Of a stretch of DNA of 64,000 bases, positions 43,405 through 57,316 are shown piece after piece (position 1 is the first letter of the stretch; the number at the start of each line of letters is the position of its first letter). The stretch covers positions 1,792,001 to 1,856,000 of the forward strand of contig JACEHZ010000372.1 of NCBI GenBank assembly GCA_017893485.1, in the 5' to 3' direction. The translations under genes and the position numbers were made by a program. The DNA is from Hemerocallis citrina (lineage: Eukaryota > Streptophyta > Magnoliopsida > Asparagales > Asphodelaceae). Under the pieces are notes generated by a model. The model made no database searches, was not told where the DNA came from, and was given only the letters and a program-made list of their open reading frames with translations.

Positions 43405-44652
43405 TCATCAACATCGAAGAACTTTACTATGTTGTAAAAGATTGTGAAAGTGGTAAGAGGTTGCAGGTTCAAGGCTGTCAGAGAGAGAGAGAGGGAGACA
43501 GAGTACCTGGTGTGTGAGCTTTTAATGGCCGAAATGAGAAGCTAAGCTCCGATAGCAACAAGCATAATGTGCTTGGTGTGTGTTGCTCTTTTATCGCAAA
43601 GGGATGAAATCAGTCTGGATTTATAATCCAAAGGCACAGGGGGTGTCATTTCATTAGCATGAGCGTAAATTGCTGAAGCCGATACAGACAATGTTTGTTG
43701 TGTGATTTGTATAGGCATAGACATGGATACAAAAGACTTAAAGAGTTTAATTCTTGCTTCAGTTCAGAATAGCTACCAATATCTCACACTTAGGTGAAAT
43801 ACAACCTATAGCAAATCAAGTCACAATTCAGGAAGCTTAATAGTAAGGTTTAGATCCAGAATGAGATCTTGAGGAATTCCATATGTCCCCTTTGTTATTG
43901 CTGCTATGATTCAGTGCACCCAGAAAAGAAAAAGGATAGACTTAAAAGACAAGAATTGAAATTTCATTTCAGGTTCTGCGGTAAAATGACAAAGTTTGAC
44001 AATCAAATTCATTCTCAGATCTGTAATGTTTTGCAGCTTTTGCCACTGCAATCAAGTTCACCTTCGTCTTGTCTACAATGCAGTAAAGAATAGGCATAGA
44101 AAACCCAGTTTAGCATCAGAATAAACTGTGGAAGTCACAGAGAACAACCATGAATTGGTGTATCTCAAGTGTGATTGGTCTGACAATTTCCAAACACTAG
44201 CCTTCATACAGATAAGAAACGGATACCAGAAATAGAAATAAGCAGCAACAAAGCATGCACCCACTTGTTTTCTCAACATTAGTTAATCACAGAACTGCTT
44301 ATAACTCAGAATTCGCTGGTATTAACATAACCTATCATAGGGTTGAAACAACCAATTAATTACACATGAGGACATAAGTGTCTGTCTAACCGCTATGTGC
44401 ACAAAGATGGGTGCAAGGTTTACAACTGATAACTAACTATCTATACATAGAGATACTGTTTTTTGTCAACCCCCTACATCTTTGGATTGGCGATTATTCT
44501 CAACAGGGTTCTTCCAATAGTTCCCCCACAGAACTTCCATGTTTTGATATAACGACAAAACCCCTAAACTTTTATAAATTAACACCCCTCCTAAAAGGCT
44601 ATAACATACATTCTGTGGAAGTAATATTTCGATATAAATCACTTTCTAACGT
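43405..44652. other. Upstream region of cis-prenyltransferase 2, copy B
   Basis: As 17484-18764, non-coding as far as seen. Confidence 0.5.
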
Positions 44653-46485
44653 TTATACGCACTTTCTACCTCTGCGTTGTTCGGAGTGGGCTCCATGGGT
44701 TTGGACTGAAGGAGAGGATGATGGTGAAGGGGAGCTGTTGATCTTGGATTCAGGTTCGGAGATGTAAGGCTGAGATGCTACGTGGTTGAGCCCAACAACC
44801 ACATCAGCGATGATTGGCCTCACATGAGGTTGGTCCTGGAGGCACATTGAGGTGATGACCACCAGTTGATAGAAAGCACGAGACGGGAAGCGACCTTGCA
44901 GCAATGGATCTGCCAGTAGCAAGAACTTCCTGCGGTCGCCGAGGAATGGGCGAGCCTGGAAAAGAAAATCACAGATTTGATAAGACCAATAAAAAGATGA
45001 CCACAGAATCAGATGAAAATGAATAATCACAGATTTGCGAGCACCAGTTATAAAGATGGATACAGAATGGGGAAAATATCATAGAGGGAAAGTCGGAGAA
45101 GAACAAAGGAGAAAAAAGAATAGGGGAGCGGGAATATATGTAGAAGTTTACTCAACTCTTATGGTAAGAATTGGAAAGATGTAATCATATTAGAGTAATG
45201 TATAAGATATATCTACAATCATGTTCTAACAAGTTCAGACGGCACTAAATTTCACAGAAATATGTAGGAAGGTTGAGATTGACAGAACTTGCAAGGAAGG
45301 GTTAATTGAATAACGGCATGCTAATTTTGATAATTAGATACTACAATCTTGTGATGAAGATAAAGAATTACAGTTCTTTTCTCAAATGACATTCTTGAAT
45401 TATTAGCATGAAGAAACAACTTGGTAAAATACGAAACAAGTAATACTGTAATAGTTTAAAGGGCTAGCCAAGTGAAAATTGTAAAATAAGTATGGGAATC
45501 ACATAATATTTCTTGAGAGGCAACTTAAGAGCACCTTACCTAAATGCCTAGCCAAGTGAAAATTGTAAAATAAGTATGGGAATCACATAATATTTCTTGA
45601 GAGGCAACTTAAGAGCACCTTACCTAAATGCCTCTATAGCCATAGTCATGAGCCAGTTATATGATCCTTATTCTTCCACTTGGCTTTTTAGAGGGTTATC
45701 GACTTAGTCACCCTATCAATACCCATACATATATTAACACACATTTCAGCTTCATTTTGACCTAATCGCCCATACGAAACCTATCACTCATCCTAATTGT
45801 TGCACATATTCCACATATTGGTCTCTATGACTCTTTGTCTAGCATTTGCAAACCTGCTCCAGTGATTTCCTTACTTTAATTAAAGCAATCACATAAATGA
45901 ACTTTCTCTTTTTCTATCTAATCTATTACCACCACTCATCCAACTTCTCTTTCTTCCTCCCCATCAGACCAACTCTCTAGCTATACAAATAAATATATGT
46001 TGGTTGTGCATAATGTTGTATCGTGCATTTGACTGCAAGTGAGTGTGCACACATAACAGTGAAATTGAAATGACAGTAATAACAGTGGCTTACCCATGAT
46101 AACAGTTTCTGTTCTGATCTTATCTTCGCCGAGTCAAATGCTCTCCTACCAGTTAACAGCTCCAATAGCAGGACACCAAAACTATAAACATCCGACTTGG
46201 TGGTAAGCTTACCACTCAGAGCGTAATCTGGAGCACAGTATCCATACGTTCCCATCACCCTAGTTGAAACATGGGTATTGTCTCCAACAGGTGCAAGTTT
46301 AGCAAGTCCAAAATCGGAGAGCTTGGGGTTGAAGTCATCATCGAGTAAAATATTTGCCGCTTTCATGTCACGGTATATGACAGGAGGGTTTGCTTCATCG
46401 TGCAGATATTCAAGTCCTTTGGCAGCCCCAACAGCGATCTTAATTCGAGTATTCCACTCGAGTGGTTTTTTTCCAGGAGGTAAAT
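44653..46485 (-). pseudogene. RLCK-VII-type kinase, C-terminal exons, copy B
   Basis: Exons 46485-46094 and 44955-44653, same structure and same lack of N-lobe exons as copy A. The first exon is identical in protein to copy A; the tail differs at two residues (SVQTHGAHSEQ for SVQTPGAHSER). The shared truncation shows the kinase was already broken before the segmental duplication. Confidence 0.8.
45464..45631 (+). repeat. 84-bp direct tandem repeat, copy B
   Basis: Same as 19576-19743. Confidence 0.88.
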
Positions 46486-47217
46486 CTGTATAAAGTGTAG
46501 TTTCCAGTTAATATACTAGACAAGAACGGAAAATTTGTTTTAAAATACACTCAGACTACTATAATAAATAACCGATAGGAGGGAGTACTTGGCAAACAAT
46601 AAACAAAAATATGTAATGCATGTGTAAGTGCACATTCCGCTTCCTTCCATAAATGTGATACAACAATAAGTGCAGGTAGATTTGACTGTAATATCCAATG
46701 CATGATAGAAAGGAAATGTTATAATCTACGAGACACAAACAATATATATACATTACAGATAAGGTTCAGAAATACACATAGTGTGGTGTATCTGTATATT
46801 CTTTATCTGTGCATGTAGGCAACACAACATCTTAAGCTAACAGAGAGGATTATTTAAAACAAGAAATTGAGCCAATCTTTTTAAGTTTTGTAATTGCCTA
46901 ATGCAGTCTTTCTTGTATTTCAAAAGAACGTGGGAACAGCAGTGCGCTATTTGGATTGATAGACTTCAAAACACAAAAAAATATATTGGAAATTATCTTA
47001 AAATGACTAGGCATAACATGGTTTGGTTGACATTTCAATGGTGTCAATCCAATAATGCATAAAAAATAAATAAGTGATTCAGAAGCTTTACAAATGGCAT
47101 GAAAATGACTGAAATTAGCAAGGCATATAAAGAGGATAAATAGGCTTCTTTTATGTAAGTAAACAAATTAGACCATAAAGAAATAAAGAGAATGGCATCA
47201 TTAGGAGAGAGTATTGT
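46486..47217. other. Non-coding stretch, copy B
   Basis: As 20598-21328; no feature recognised apart from the ATTGT target duplication at its right end. Confidence 0.5.
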
Positions 47218-50200
47218 TGATGAGGACATCAATTTTATTTAGTTTAGGATTTTATTTCAGTACCATATTTGTTTTTGGCAATTATAGCTAAATGTAATCT
47301 TTTTTTATGTATTTGAGATTCTGAGAATATTTTGAGATTTGTATCAAGATGTATTTTGAGTCTATTTACAGGCCATGAGATTCATGAGAAAGTATGTCAT
47401 TCTTGATTATAAAAAAAAATTGTGCCGAGTTTTTGCTCTTCCTCTCTCTCTGTGTGATACAAGTGAGATCCAAATTATTAGGATTTGTGATAAATCCTAA
47501 TACAATTTTAGGGTTAGTGATTAACTCTAAAATCTACCCCCAAATTAAAAATCCCCAAATAAAATTACCCAAACCCTAATTTCCCAAATCCCCAAAACAA
47601 AACCCTAATCTCTCTTCTTCTTCCCCCAATCCCGACCAAAAAAAAAAAAAACCCTAACCCTCCTCCAGACCCCCATCCCAATCCTCTTCCTCCTCTCCTC
47701 ACGTCGCACCCTCTCTCCGTCAACCCACCACCACAACCCTCCTCTCTTCCCGTCGACATCCAAGCATCCCCATCGCCCTCCTACAACCACCACGACCACC
47801 CTCTTCGCCATCGATTTCATCCCCGACCCTCCACAGCTCCTCTTCGAACCCAAAGATCACCAACAGCCCCCGACTGCAATCACAGACCCTGTGCCTCCCG
47901 CTCGCCCCGCCTCCTCGATGACTTTGCCGCCGTCGTTCACGCTGCCCACTGCCGTCGTTCACGCTGCCCACTGCCGTCGTCGACGTCAACCACTGACGCC
48001 GTCGACCACCCCGCCATTGCTCTTGAAGTTGCTGTGGCCATTGCTGTTCCTTTGATTACTGTGTTCCGTGCTGCTGTTCAACCCGAGATCTACGTTGAAT
48101 TCTTCGACATCTCGGTATACTCTTTCCCTTCTCAAGTATTTGTGTTATACTGCTCTATTATCTATTATATTATCTGATTTTCCTGTCGTCCACAAAAATA
48201 ATTGAGATTGAGTGTTCTACATGCTTAATTAGAGTACGAATCAATATTGAATATTTTACTTGCTAAGAACACTTAGGCATTTAACTATTGATTGTAGAGT
48301 TGAATTATTAATTGGATTGTTAAACGTGATTCAGTTCTTGAAAATCCATCAAACCAATTAATTGTTTAAACTCCTAACTTTGATCCGCATTACATGTTGG
48401 TAAAATTAACCCGTTAAGATTCTTGAAAATTCTCTATTTAGGGTTCTTTTTACATCATTTTGGTATCAGAGCGAAGATTCTTAAAACCCTAGTTCTTGCA
48501 TCGTAGGCATAAATTTTGCATTCATTTAGGATTGTGTAGTCATTTATTTTTTTTCTTTCTTTTACTTTAAGTCATTTCAGATTCAAAAAATAAAAATAAA
48601 AATAATAATAATAATAATAGGACACACACGACCCCTAGTTTCCACTTTGGTGAATGCGTCTTCGCAGCACCATCACAGATCCTGAAGAGCCTTTCTTATC
48701 CCTTCCAAATCACCCAATTAGGAACCCTAGACTTTTCCGACCTGAAATGGACAATCCTGATATCTCTGCTACCCTAGCTGCCATCCAAGCAACTCTTGCC
48801 AATATCAATCAGAGGTTTGAGAAAGTGGAGTTAAATCAAACCATTGTCCCTAAGCTTCATGCCAATCGTCAGAATGTTCGTGACGATCAACATCAAGAAC
48901 GTGACCCTGACGAACAGTATAAGAAGAACGTTAAGGCTGACGTTCCCCAGTTTGAAGGCCACATGGAACCCTAAGGCTTACCTCGATTGGATCCGTGTCA
49001 TGGACCACTACTTTGTGTGGTTTGACATGAGCGAAGCCCTTAAAGTTAAATTTGCTACAATAAAATTGACGGGTAAAACTCAACAACACTGGACCAATCT
49101 TGAACATGCCCGCCGAGACCGAGGCCTAGCACCCATAGCCACTTGGAAAGCCATGAAAGAGAAGCTCACTGAGAGATATGTACCGTTATCGTTCCACATC
49201 CGATTGCTAGATTCGTGGAACCAACTGTATCAAGGAAGTAAATCCACACAAGAATATGTTGATAAATTTGATAACTTCCTTATTCGGTGCAATGCTTTAC
49301 GTAAAGAGAGTGAAGAACAAACTCTCTCTAGATTCAGAACTGGATTACGAGCCGATCTGAGGAATGAGCTAATTCATAGAATTGTGGACTCATTAGCGAC
49401 AGCTTATGCTCTTGTCCTCGATATGGATTCCCTTAAAGCAAGTTCCCATTACAAGTCAAGCGATTCGATGGATCATTCCTCTAGAATGAATCCTCCTGAC
49501 TCCTCTAGACCTGAGCATTCCTCTCCTCAGTACCCTAACAAGTCTTACCCAAATAAACATACTTCAAATTCCTATTCACATAAAAATGACAACACGGGTA
49601 AGAACACTGAAAGAGACTATTCTAAGATTGATCCTCTCACTAAGTGCTATAAATGTAAGGGATATGGCCATGTTGTTGGCAACTGTCCCAGCCCAAGTAG
49701 GATCAATATAGTAGAGGGTACCGCAGTCGTTGATGAGCCCGACAATGAGTTTACCTATGAACCTAATGTAAGTGATGACTTTGATGAAAAAGAGAATGAC
49801 TAGTCTCTCAATTGTATTCAGTCTGTCCAGTCACCTCCATTGAGTGAACCTGAGTCACCCATCATTTCCCAAGTCACTTGGCAGCCTATAGATTTTACCC
49901 AAGTGTTAGAACATCCTAGAGTCACAGAGTCTGCACCCACATTTGCATATCACATTCATGACTTGCATAGAGAAATTTCCAAAGAACTTAATAAGAATAA
50001 TTTTAACTACAAGTTAATAGCAGATACTAGAAAATTTATAACTTTTGATATTGGTGACGAAGTGATGGTTCGGATTCATCCGGAACGGTTTCCTGTTGAA
50101 CCCGTTAAGAACTTGAACATACGCACGCAGGCCCATTTAAGATTCTACATGCAATCAATGATAATACCTATGTCGTTGACCTTCCTGAAGATTTTGGCAT

Positions 50201-51521
50201 AAGTAAGACTTTCAATATTGAGGATCTAGTACTTCAAGAAGGCCCAAAATTCAACCCTAGAAATTTTCTTATAGATGAGCCTACCCTGCAGCCTAATAGT
50301 GAGATTCCCACATTTATCCCTTTACCTGATACTATTCACCCACCGACAGAAGAATTGAATAATATTTTAGATGATCAGATAATCTCCACAAGAGATGCTG
50401 GTATGCATAAGTATTTGGTGACAAGGAAAAACAAGCCAACGTCGGATGACACTTGCAGTGATCGTGGGGGGCTCCCGCAACTGGATCCATATCTTTTGAA
50501 GCACTATGACAGGATCACTTGTTTTGATTCGACTGGGTCGAGCTCTCTCCCACCCGGAGAAAACGATGAGAACATCAATTTTATTTAGTTTAGGATTTTA
50601 TTTCAATACCATATTTGTTTTTGGCAATTATAGCCATATGTAATTTTTTTTATGTATTTGAAATTCTGAGAATATTTTGAGATTTGTATCAAGATGTATT
50701 TTGAGCCTATTTATAGGCCTTGAAGATTAATGAGAAAACCCTAACCCTCCTTCAGATCCCCATCCCGATCCTCTTCCTCCTCTCCTCACGTCGCACCTCT
50801 CTCCGTCAACCCACCACCACAATCCTCCTCTCCTCCCGTCGACACCTAAGCATCCCCGTCGCCCTCCTACAACCACCACGACCACCCTCTTCGCCATTGA
50901 TTTCATCCCCGACCCTCCACAGCTCCTCTTCGAACCCAAAGATCACCAATAGCCCCCGACTGCAATCACAGACCCTGTGCCTCTCGCTCGCCCTGCCTCC
51001 TTGACGACTTCGCCGCCGTCGTTCGCACCGCCCACTGCTGTCGTCAACGTCGACCACTGACGCCGTCGACCACCCCGCCATTGCTCTTGAAGTTGCTGTG
51101 GCCATTGCTGTTCCTTTGATTACTGTGTTCCGTGTTGTTGTTCAACCCGAGATCTACGCTGAATTCTTCGACATCTCAGTATACTCTTTCCCTTCTCAAA
51201 TATTTGTGTTATACTGCTCTATTATCTATTATATTATCTGATTTTCCTATCGTCTACAAAAATAATTGAGATTAAGTGTTCCACATGCTTGATTAGAGTA
51301 TGAATCAATATTGAATATTTTACTTGCTAAGAACACTTAGGGATTTAATTATTGGTTGTAGAGTTAAATTTTTAATTGGATTGTTAAACGTGATTCAGTT
51401 CTTGAAAATCCATCAAACCAATTAATTGTTTAAACTCCTAACTTTGATCCGCATTACATGTTGGTAAAATTAACCCGTTAAGATTCTTGGAAATTCTCTA
51501 TTTAGGGTTCGTTTTACATCA
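47218..51521 (+). mobile_element. Gag-only Ty3/gypsy retrotransposon, copy B
   Basis: Same insertion as 21329-25635. LTRs 47218-48457 and 50564-51521, target duplication ATTGT (47213-47217, 51522-51526), primer site 48461-48472. The 3' LTR starts CGATGAG, a T to C change at its first base. Confidence 0.93.
48654..50204 (+). pseudogene. Gypsy gag and integrase tail, copy B
   Basis: Carries the same frameshift after FEGHM as copy A (near 48968), then gag to 49803 with CYKCKGYGHVVGNC, then the integrase tail from 49840 with one Arg fewer (DTRKFITF for DTRRKFITF). Confidence 0.85.
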
Positions 51522-51526
51522 ATTGT

Positions 51527-52851
51527 TGTGATAAAATGCAAGCTTAGCCAACAAGCACACCAATTTCTACATTTGAAATCTACCACAGTTTAGTGCATCC
51601 TGGTTGTCAATGCCTATTATTTCAGTCCAAACATGGAATAAATTTAAAAACAGATGGAAATGAACAAAATGCAATTGAATTTATAAATATATAGATAGTT
51701 CAAAGATGTATTACGACATTGTTTCAAATATCAGCCGATACTGAGATGATACTCCTATGTTGGGTTGGTTGACCTACGTGATAACATATTTGGCTAAAAG
51801 CTCAGATTGAGGTGTTTCTAAGTTGAACAGGGGAAAAACACTAGAGAGCAATTCAACCTTCAGATCATAGAGAGATTCATATCATTCATTAATGAGAAAC
51901 TGAACTTCTAGTTCATAGAAAATTCCATTAATGAAGCAATTGAAACTCTAGATATGACTTTACCTACATGATTATGATTCAACAAACCAATCAACAATAA
52001 TAATAATAAAAAATCTGCCTCAGCCATGTTGACCATTGTTTGAAGACTCTGAACAGAGTTTAATACTGGCCTTCCAATTTTGTTAGTAGTTTTCGGCATT
52101 CTCAAAATAATTGGACCAGTCGACCCAGTTTATCGGATTTTAAAGTGTCTAAATAATTAATTACGTTCTAAGCCATTTAAATCTTTAAAAGAAATTTAAA
52201 TTACCATTTTTTAGACCTATAAGAATATATTATCTCTAAATTATAAATATTGAATTTACGTTTATTTCGAATGCAAGCACACAACGTGACTATCTAATTT
52301 TTTTCTTTTTAGAAATATATGCTTCAGATATACTTATTTCAAGTTATTAAAACAACATAATTAGAATATAATTTTTTTAACTTACAAAAATTAGACTATA
52401 GACATATATACTATGATATACTTGAAGTATTTATCTACTGCTCTCCCACTTGTGCTTCCGCAATCATATTGTTGGTTGTCTTACTCTCTAGCTTGTACTG
52501 CCTTGCTCGTTTGGCACAGACATGTACAGGTTGTGTGATCTCGGGTTTAAATTATCACACAGGAGTGGCCACAAACTCAAACAACTTGGGTATACTGTCA
52601 CAGGCTCAGAGAAATTTTGAGACCAAGTCTTAGCTACTTCTGCCTTTCATGATAGGAGGTTTTCATTTTGAGTCCTGTATGCACTCATTTCTTATCTTAA
52701 CAATCAGAAAGATAATAAATGTGATGGTCGACTAAAAAAATATTGTTTATTTCTTCAAAAAATCTAACCTTCCTAATTTCATCAACCTTGCTTCTCCTTA
52801 AAACTCTAATTATTATAATATTTTGGTATGTAAATTCAAAATGTTGCAAAT
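51527..52851. other. Non-coding stretch with the empty site of the solo LTR
   Basis: Continuous here (empty site at about 52464-52470), interrupted by 3.95 kb in copy A. No gene recognised. Confidence 0.6.
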
Positions 52852-53682
52852 GATCATCTTTTTAAAGAAAGTGGCCGCAAATCAATGCTTAACTTCCGAA
52901 AAAGTAAACTAGTCGAATGTTCTGAGTATCAGCAGGACTATACTGCATCACTGGTCAGTACTCAGTAGATTGATGGAGATTCTGATATTGGATATTTTTA
53001 GACAAAAGGCATTATCTTTGTTTTCCCCCTAGATATACATTGCTATGGTAACTCATCAACATTTCACTCTCCACTCATGACACCTGATATGGATAAAAAT
53101 GGAACCAAATTGAGCCTGTTCAAATCGGACACAAATCTTAAAGCTCTCAGGGGTAAAATGGTAAATTTCACCGGGAACGGGCCCGTAAAAGGGAGTTGGG
53201 CATCTTTTAAGCTCAACAACCCGAAAGATGCTTATCATATTGGGTTACCATAGCGGCTCAACATGAAGGAATTCATAATTATCTGAAGTAGCGTCTTAAA
53301 CTCTCTATCTCTAAGAGAGTAACAATTTCTATCTCTTCATCCATAAGAGACAGTTTTAAAACCTTATCATTTTATCAAGAGAAGAATCCTAACTCTATCT
53401 CCACAACAACTTCTATCTCTTCATGAAGAAGAAAGTCAACTAACCCTATCTCTTTATCAAGAGAAGAGTAATCAACCATATATCTTCATGAAGAGAATAA
53501 TAAACCTTATCAAAACACCAGGAAGTAGAAATAAATGGATATCTTGAAACTGACCCCCTAGCAACGATAAATACCCCATGACCTCTTCAAAAACTATGCA
53601 ATTGCAAATTACGCCTCAACTTCTAAGAGTCTGTTTGTTTTAGTATTTTTTTTTTTTCTGAATAAATATCCAGAGTTGGCGT

Positions 53683-54539
53683 TTGTTTGAAGTGTTTTTT
53701 GGAAACACTATTCAGAATACAACTATACCCCTCTTTTCTTCTCCCTCCTCTGATTTCCAAAACCAAACAAAAACAGAACAAAACCAACCATACAAACCCA
53801 TACTCTCCATCCTTTCACTTCGTCTCCCTCCTCCATCTCCACCGCTCGCTTGCATCTCCACCCCGCACCTCCGCTTCCGCAATCGCCCCACCCCCCGCTG
53901 TCGCCTCGTCTCCCATCGACAGCCCGACCTCGACGTCTCCGCTGCTCCATCTCCCCGTCGCCATTCCTCTTCACTCTCCTCCGCTCGCCTCGACAACCCC
54001 CCTCCTCTGTTCGTCAGCACCACCATCACTCCATCTCTGCTCCCCCTCCAGTCGACCTCCGAAGCATCCACCGCCAGTCTGAGTACCCATCGCTGCTCTC
54101 CGCCACCGTCGCCCTTCCTCTTGAGCGCGCCGACGCCGCGAGCGATTCCCGCAGTCCGCTGCCGTCGCCTGAGCCATCCCCGTCGCCATCCTCCTCGCAT
54201 TCCCTTCAACGTCGACTCCTCGCCGTGCCGTGCCGCTCTCCTCCGTGCCACCTCGTCTTCAAGTCGCCGAAGCATCGCCAGACCCGTCGAACCTCAACCT
54301 GTGTTCGCTCCGACTCCGCATCACCCTCCCGCTCGAGCCCGCTTACGCCAGCGTCGTCTTCCTTCCTCGTCGCTCCCGAAGACTCCAGTCGCGCGCCGCC
54401 TTCAGCCCCGCCACCTCCAGTCGATCCTCCGCCCGTCTTCCAGTCGCACCACCTGTGCCGTTCGCAGCCTTTTTCTCCCGCTATCTCTCTCGCTCTCCCT
54501 CTCTTTGCTATCTCTCTGTTGAAAGAAAAAAAAAAGTGA
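53683..54539 (+). other. C/T-rich open region inside the Harbinger-like element
   Basis: Open on three overlapping frames and also on the minus strand, with low-complexity Ser/Pro/Arg products. This is expected from the base composition and no domain is visible, so no protein is called. It could be a captured promoter or leader. Confidence 0.4.
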
Positions 54540-55199
54540 AGAAGAAGAAGGGAAAACAGGAGTATTGGGATTGTTGTTGTTGTGTGGTGTGTAGTAGTTG
54601 GGAGTTGTAGTTGGGTATTTTGGGTATTGAAGTTAATGTTTGGTGATTGGATAGTTGTTTTGGAGTTGGTGTTTGTGAAGTGAAGTTGGGGTTATTGGTT
54701 TGCTCTTTGGTGTTGTGTTGGAATTTTACTGTAGTGGAGTTGCAATTGGAGGTGTTTGCTGTCTTGGAATTTATTGAAGGAGTTGTTGCCATTTTGAGTT
54801 GCTTTGGGAGTTGCTGATTGGAGACTTGCTGATTTGGATTTGTTGAAGTGGAGTTGCTGCTTACTTCTTTGGAGTTGCTATTATTGGAGTTAGTATTGGT
54901 TGAGCATGTTTAAATGGGATTGTTTTTTTTTTATTGTCTAGTGCTTATTTTCTTGAATAAATTGTTTTGCTCTGCTAGAAGAAATCTTCTTTCATATAAT
55001 CTTTTCAACAACTGCAGCCTGCAGGTTCAGCGTACTCAATTTATCCAAATATATTTATCCAAATACACCACGCAATCCAAAAAATCCAATTACTACTCAT
55101 TCAAAAAAAAAAACATCCTATTTGTTCGAGCATGCAATCTTCTATCATACTACTGCTACTACTTGCTCTCACATGCAATCTCACCAAAACAAACTAAAA

Positions 55200-56185
55200 A
55201 AATGTCAGCAAACAGTTTTCAGCAAGAAATATACCCGAACAGCTTTTAAACTCTCTTTTTCAGAAAAACAGCTTTCAGAAAACAGTTTTCAGCTAGAAAT
55301 ATAACAGAACAGCTTTTAAACTCGTTTTTTCAGAAAGACAGCTTTCAGATAACAGTTTTCAGCTAGAAATATAACCGAACAGCTTTTAAACTCGCTTTTT
55401 CAGAAAAACAACTTTCAGATAACAGTTTTCAGCAAGAAATATAACCGAACAGCTTTTAATCTCTCTTTTTCAGAAAAACAGCTTTCAGATAACAGTTTTC
55501 AGCTAGCAATATAACTGAACAGCTTTTAAACTCGTTTTTTCAGAAAAACAGCTTTCAGATAACAGTTTTCAGCTAGAAATATAACAGAACAGCTTTTAAA
55601 CTCGTTTTTTCAGAAAGACAGCTTTCAGATAACAGTTTTCAGCTAGAAATATAACCGAACAGCTTTTGAACTCGTTTTTTCAGAAAAACAGCTTTCAGAT
55701 AACAGTTTTCAGCTAGAAATATAACCGAACAGCTTTTGAACTCGTTTTTTCAGAAAGACAGCTTTCAGATAACAGTTTTCAGCTAGAAATATAACCGAAC
55801 AGCTTTTGAACTTGTTTTTTCAGAAAAACAGCTTTCAGATAACAGTTTTCAGCAAGAAATATAACCGAACAGCTTTTAAACTCGTTTTTTCAGAAAAACA
55901 GTTTTCAGATAACAGTTTTCAGTTAGAAATATAACCGAACAGCTTTTAAACTCGTTTTTTCAGAAAAACAGCTTTCAGATAACAGTTTTCAGCTAGAAAT
56001 ATAACCGAACAGCTTTTAAACTCGTTTTTTCAGAAAAACAGCTTTCAGATAACAGTTTTCAGCTAGAAATATAACAGAACAGCTTCTAAACTCTCTTTTT
56101 CAGATAAACAGCTTTCAGAATACAGTTTTCAGAAAAAAATATAACCAAACAGCTTTTAAACTCATTTTCAGAATAACTCTATTCA
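55200..56185 (+). repeat. 70-bp tandem array, about 14 units
   Basis: The period is exactly 70 (units start CAGAAAAACAGCTTTCAGAT at 55261, 55331, 55401 and so on to 56101). Each unit holds several CAG(C/T)TTTCAG-like half-palindromes and AACAGCTTTTAAACTCG. The outermost units are diverged and blend into the right terminal region, which itself has CAGAATACAGTTTTCAGAAA motifs. Confidence 0.95.
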
Positions 56186-57316
56186 GAATACAGTTTTCAG
56201 AAAACTCTATTCAGAAAACTCTTTTCAAAATAACAAAACAAACGGACTCTAAGTGTTCTGACTTGGGTGTCAGAAGGTCTGTTGCCGGGGCCAACCCTGG
56301 TGTTTCAGACTTTTACAGGTCAATCGAAGCGATCACCACCGTTCAGATTAAACCCAACGTTCAAACGAGTTAGATTTCGGAATCAATATCAATTTGCAGC
56401 AGTCAATATCGGCAAAAACTAAAAAGTCGGTTCTTTTATTGTTTCTAAAAAGAATTCACAACATCTGTTTGCTCTCACACAGAAAATAGCAGCAATAATT
56501 GGCACCATTTGTGGGTAACAAAAGGAATTTGACACAATTTGCCGATAAAAACTATTTTCAGCCATACCTCCAAAGGGGAAAGGAAAGGCAACGGCCTCAA
56601 GCCGACGAGCCAATTCCAATCCTCCAACTCCTTATGAGGACATCCTTCCTACCTCTCGGCAAGATCAATCCCCTCAAACGGATCAAACTTTTCAGCCGGA
56701 ACAGCCCCTTCAACAGCCTGCCCAGCCTCCCTCCAAAACGGCTGCAGTGATGGGCTCCTGAAGAAGTCAGCACTATGTGTGGCGTGTGGGTGAGAACAGG
56801 AGGTCGGTCTACACCTCGACACCCTCTACGATGCCCCCTGTAGTGCCTCAAGCACAGCCAGACCTCCGCTAGATCATACTCTCCCGACAGCAGGGGTCTG
56901 ATCCCCGAGATCGCTTGAATGGAAGGCGAGTCCAAGATGAGGTTCCCCATCCAGCACACCAGGATAGCAAAAGGGGTCCCTCTCCTCGAAGACAAAGACG
57001 CAAAAGAAACCTCCTCCAGAGGGCGAAGAAGCTACCACTCTCGCAGGGAACAAGGACTTTTATCCCTTGCAGAAGGAGCCTAACTCCAACGAGCTGATCA
57101 GCCGCCAGGAGAGATAGGGAGGAAGAAGCACCCATCACCGGAGCAGAATTCTGAAACTTCAACGATGAGATCCTTCAAGCCCTCAATGTCGTCCCCAACT
57201 AGGCAGTTAAAATCAGTTTTTGGAACTAATCGGTTTAGAAGCGATTGGTGATTAATCGGTTAATCGGAAAATAACCCGGATTAAATCGGAAAAATCGTTA
57301 TATATATATATATATA

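Larger units (their letters stand above)
53627..56249 (+). mobile_element. PIF/Harbinger-like non-autonomous element (2623 bp), copy B only
   Basis: Termini GAGTCTGTTTGTTTT and, reversed, GAGTCCGTTTGTTTT, flanked by the 3-bp duplication TAA (53624-53626, 56250-56252). Copy A has the uninterrupted site CTTCTGAGTGTTCTGAC at about 31687. A 3-bp TAA-type duplication and GAGTC-GTTTGTTT ends fit PIF/Harbinger. Inside: a C/T-rich 0.8-kb part (53740-54520) open in several frames, a G/T-rich part nearly without C (54540-54910), and a 70-bp tandem array at the right end. No transposase (DDE) or Myb-like gene recognised. Confidence 0.85.
52852..57198 (+). mobile_element. Tat-type gypsy LTR region and gag leader, copy B, with Harbinger insertion
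   Basis: Matches 30921-32716. The LTR-like part is interrupted at 53627-56249. The internal start TTGGCACCATTTGTGGG is near 56499. Gag is broken and is cut at 57198 by the hAT. Confidence 0.7.

Noticed and set aside
53712..54610. Overlapping ORFs on both strands in the Harbinger-like element
   Set aside because: Four overlapping low-complexity frames from a C/T-rich block; no transposase or Myb motif.
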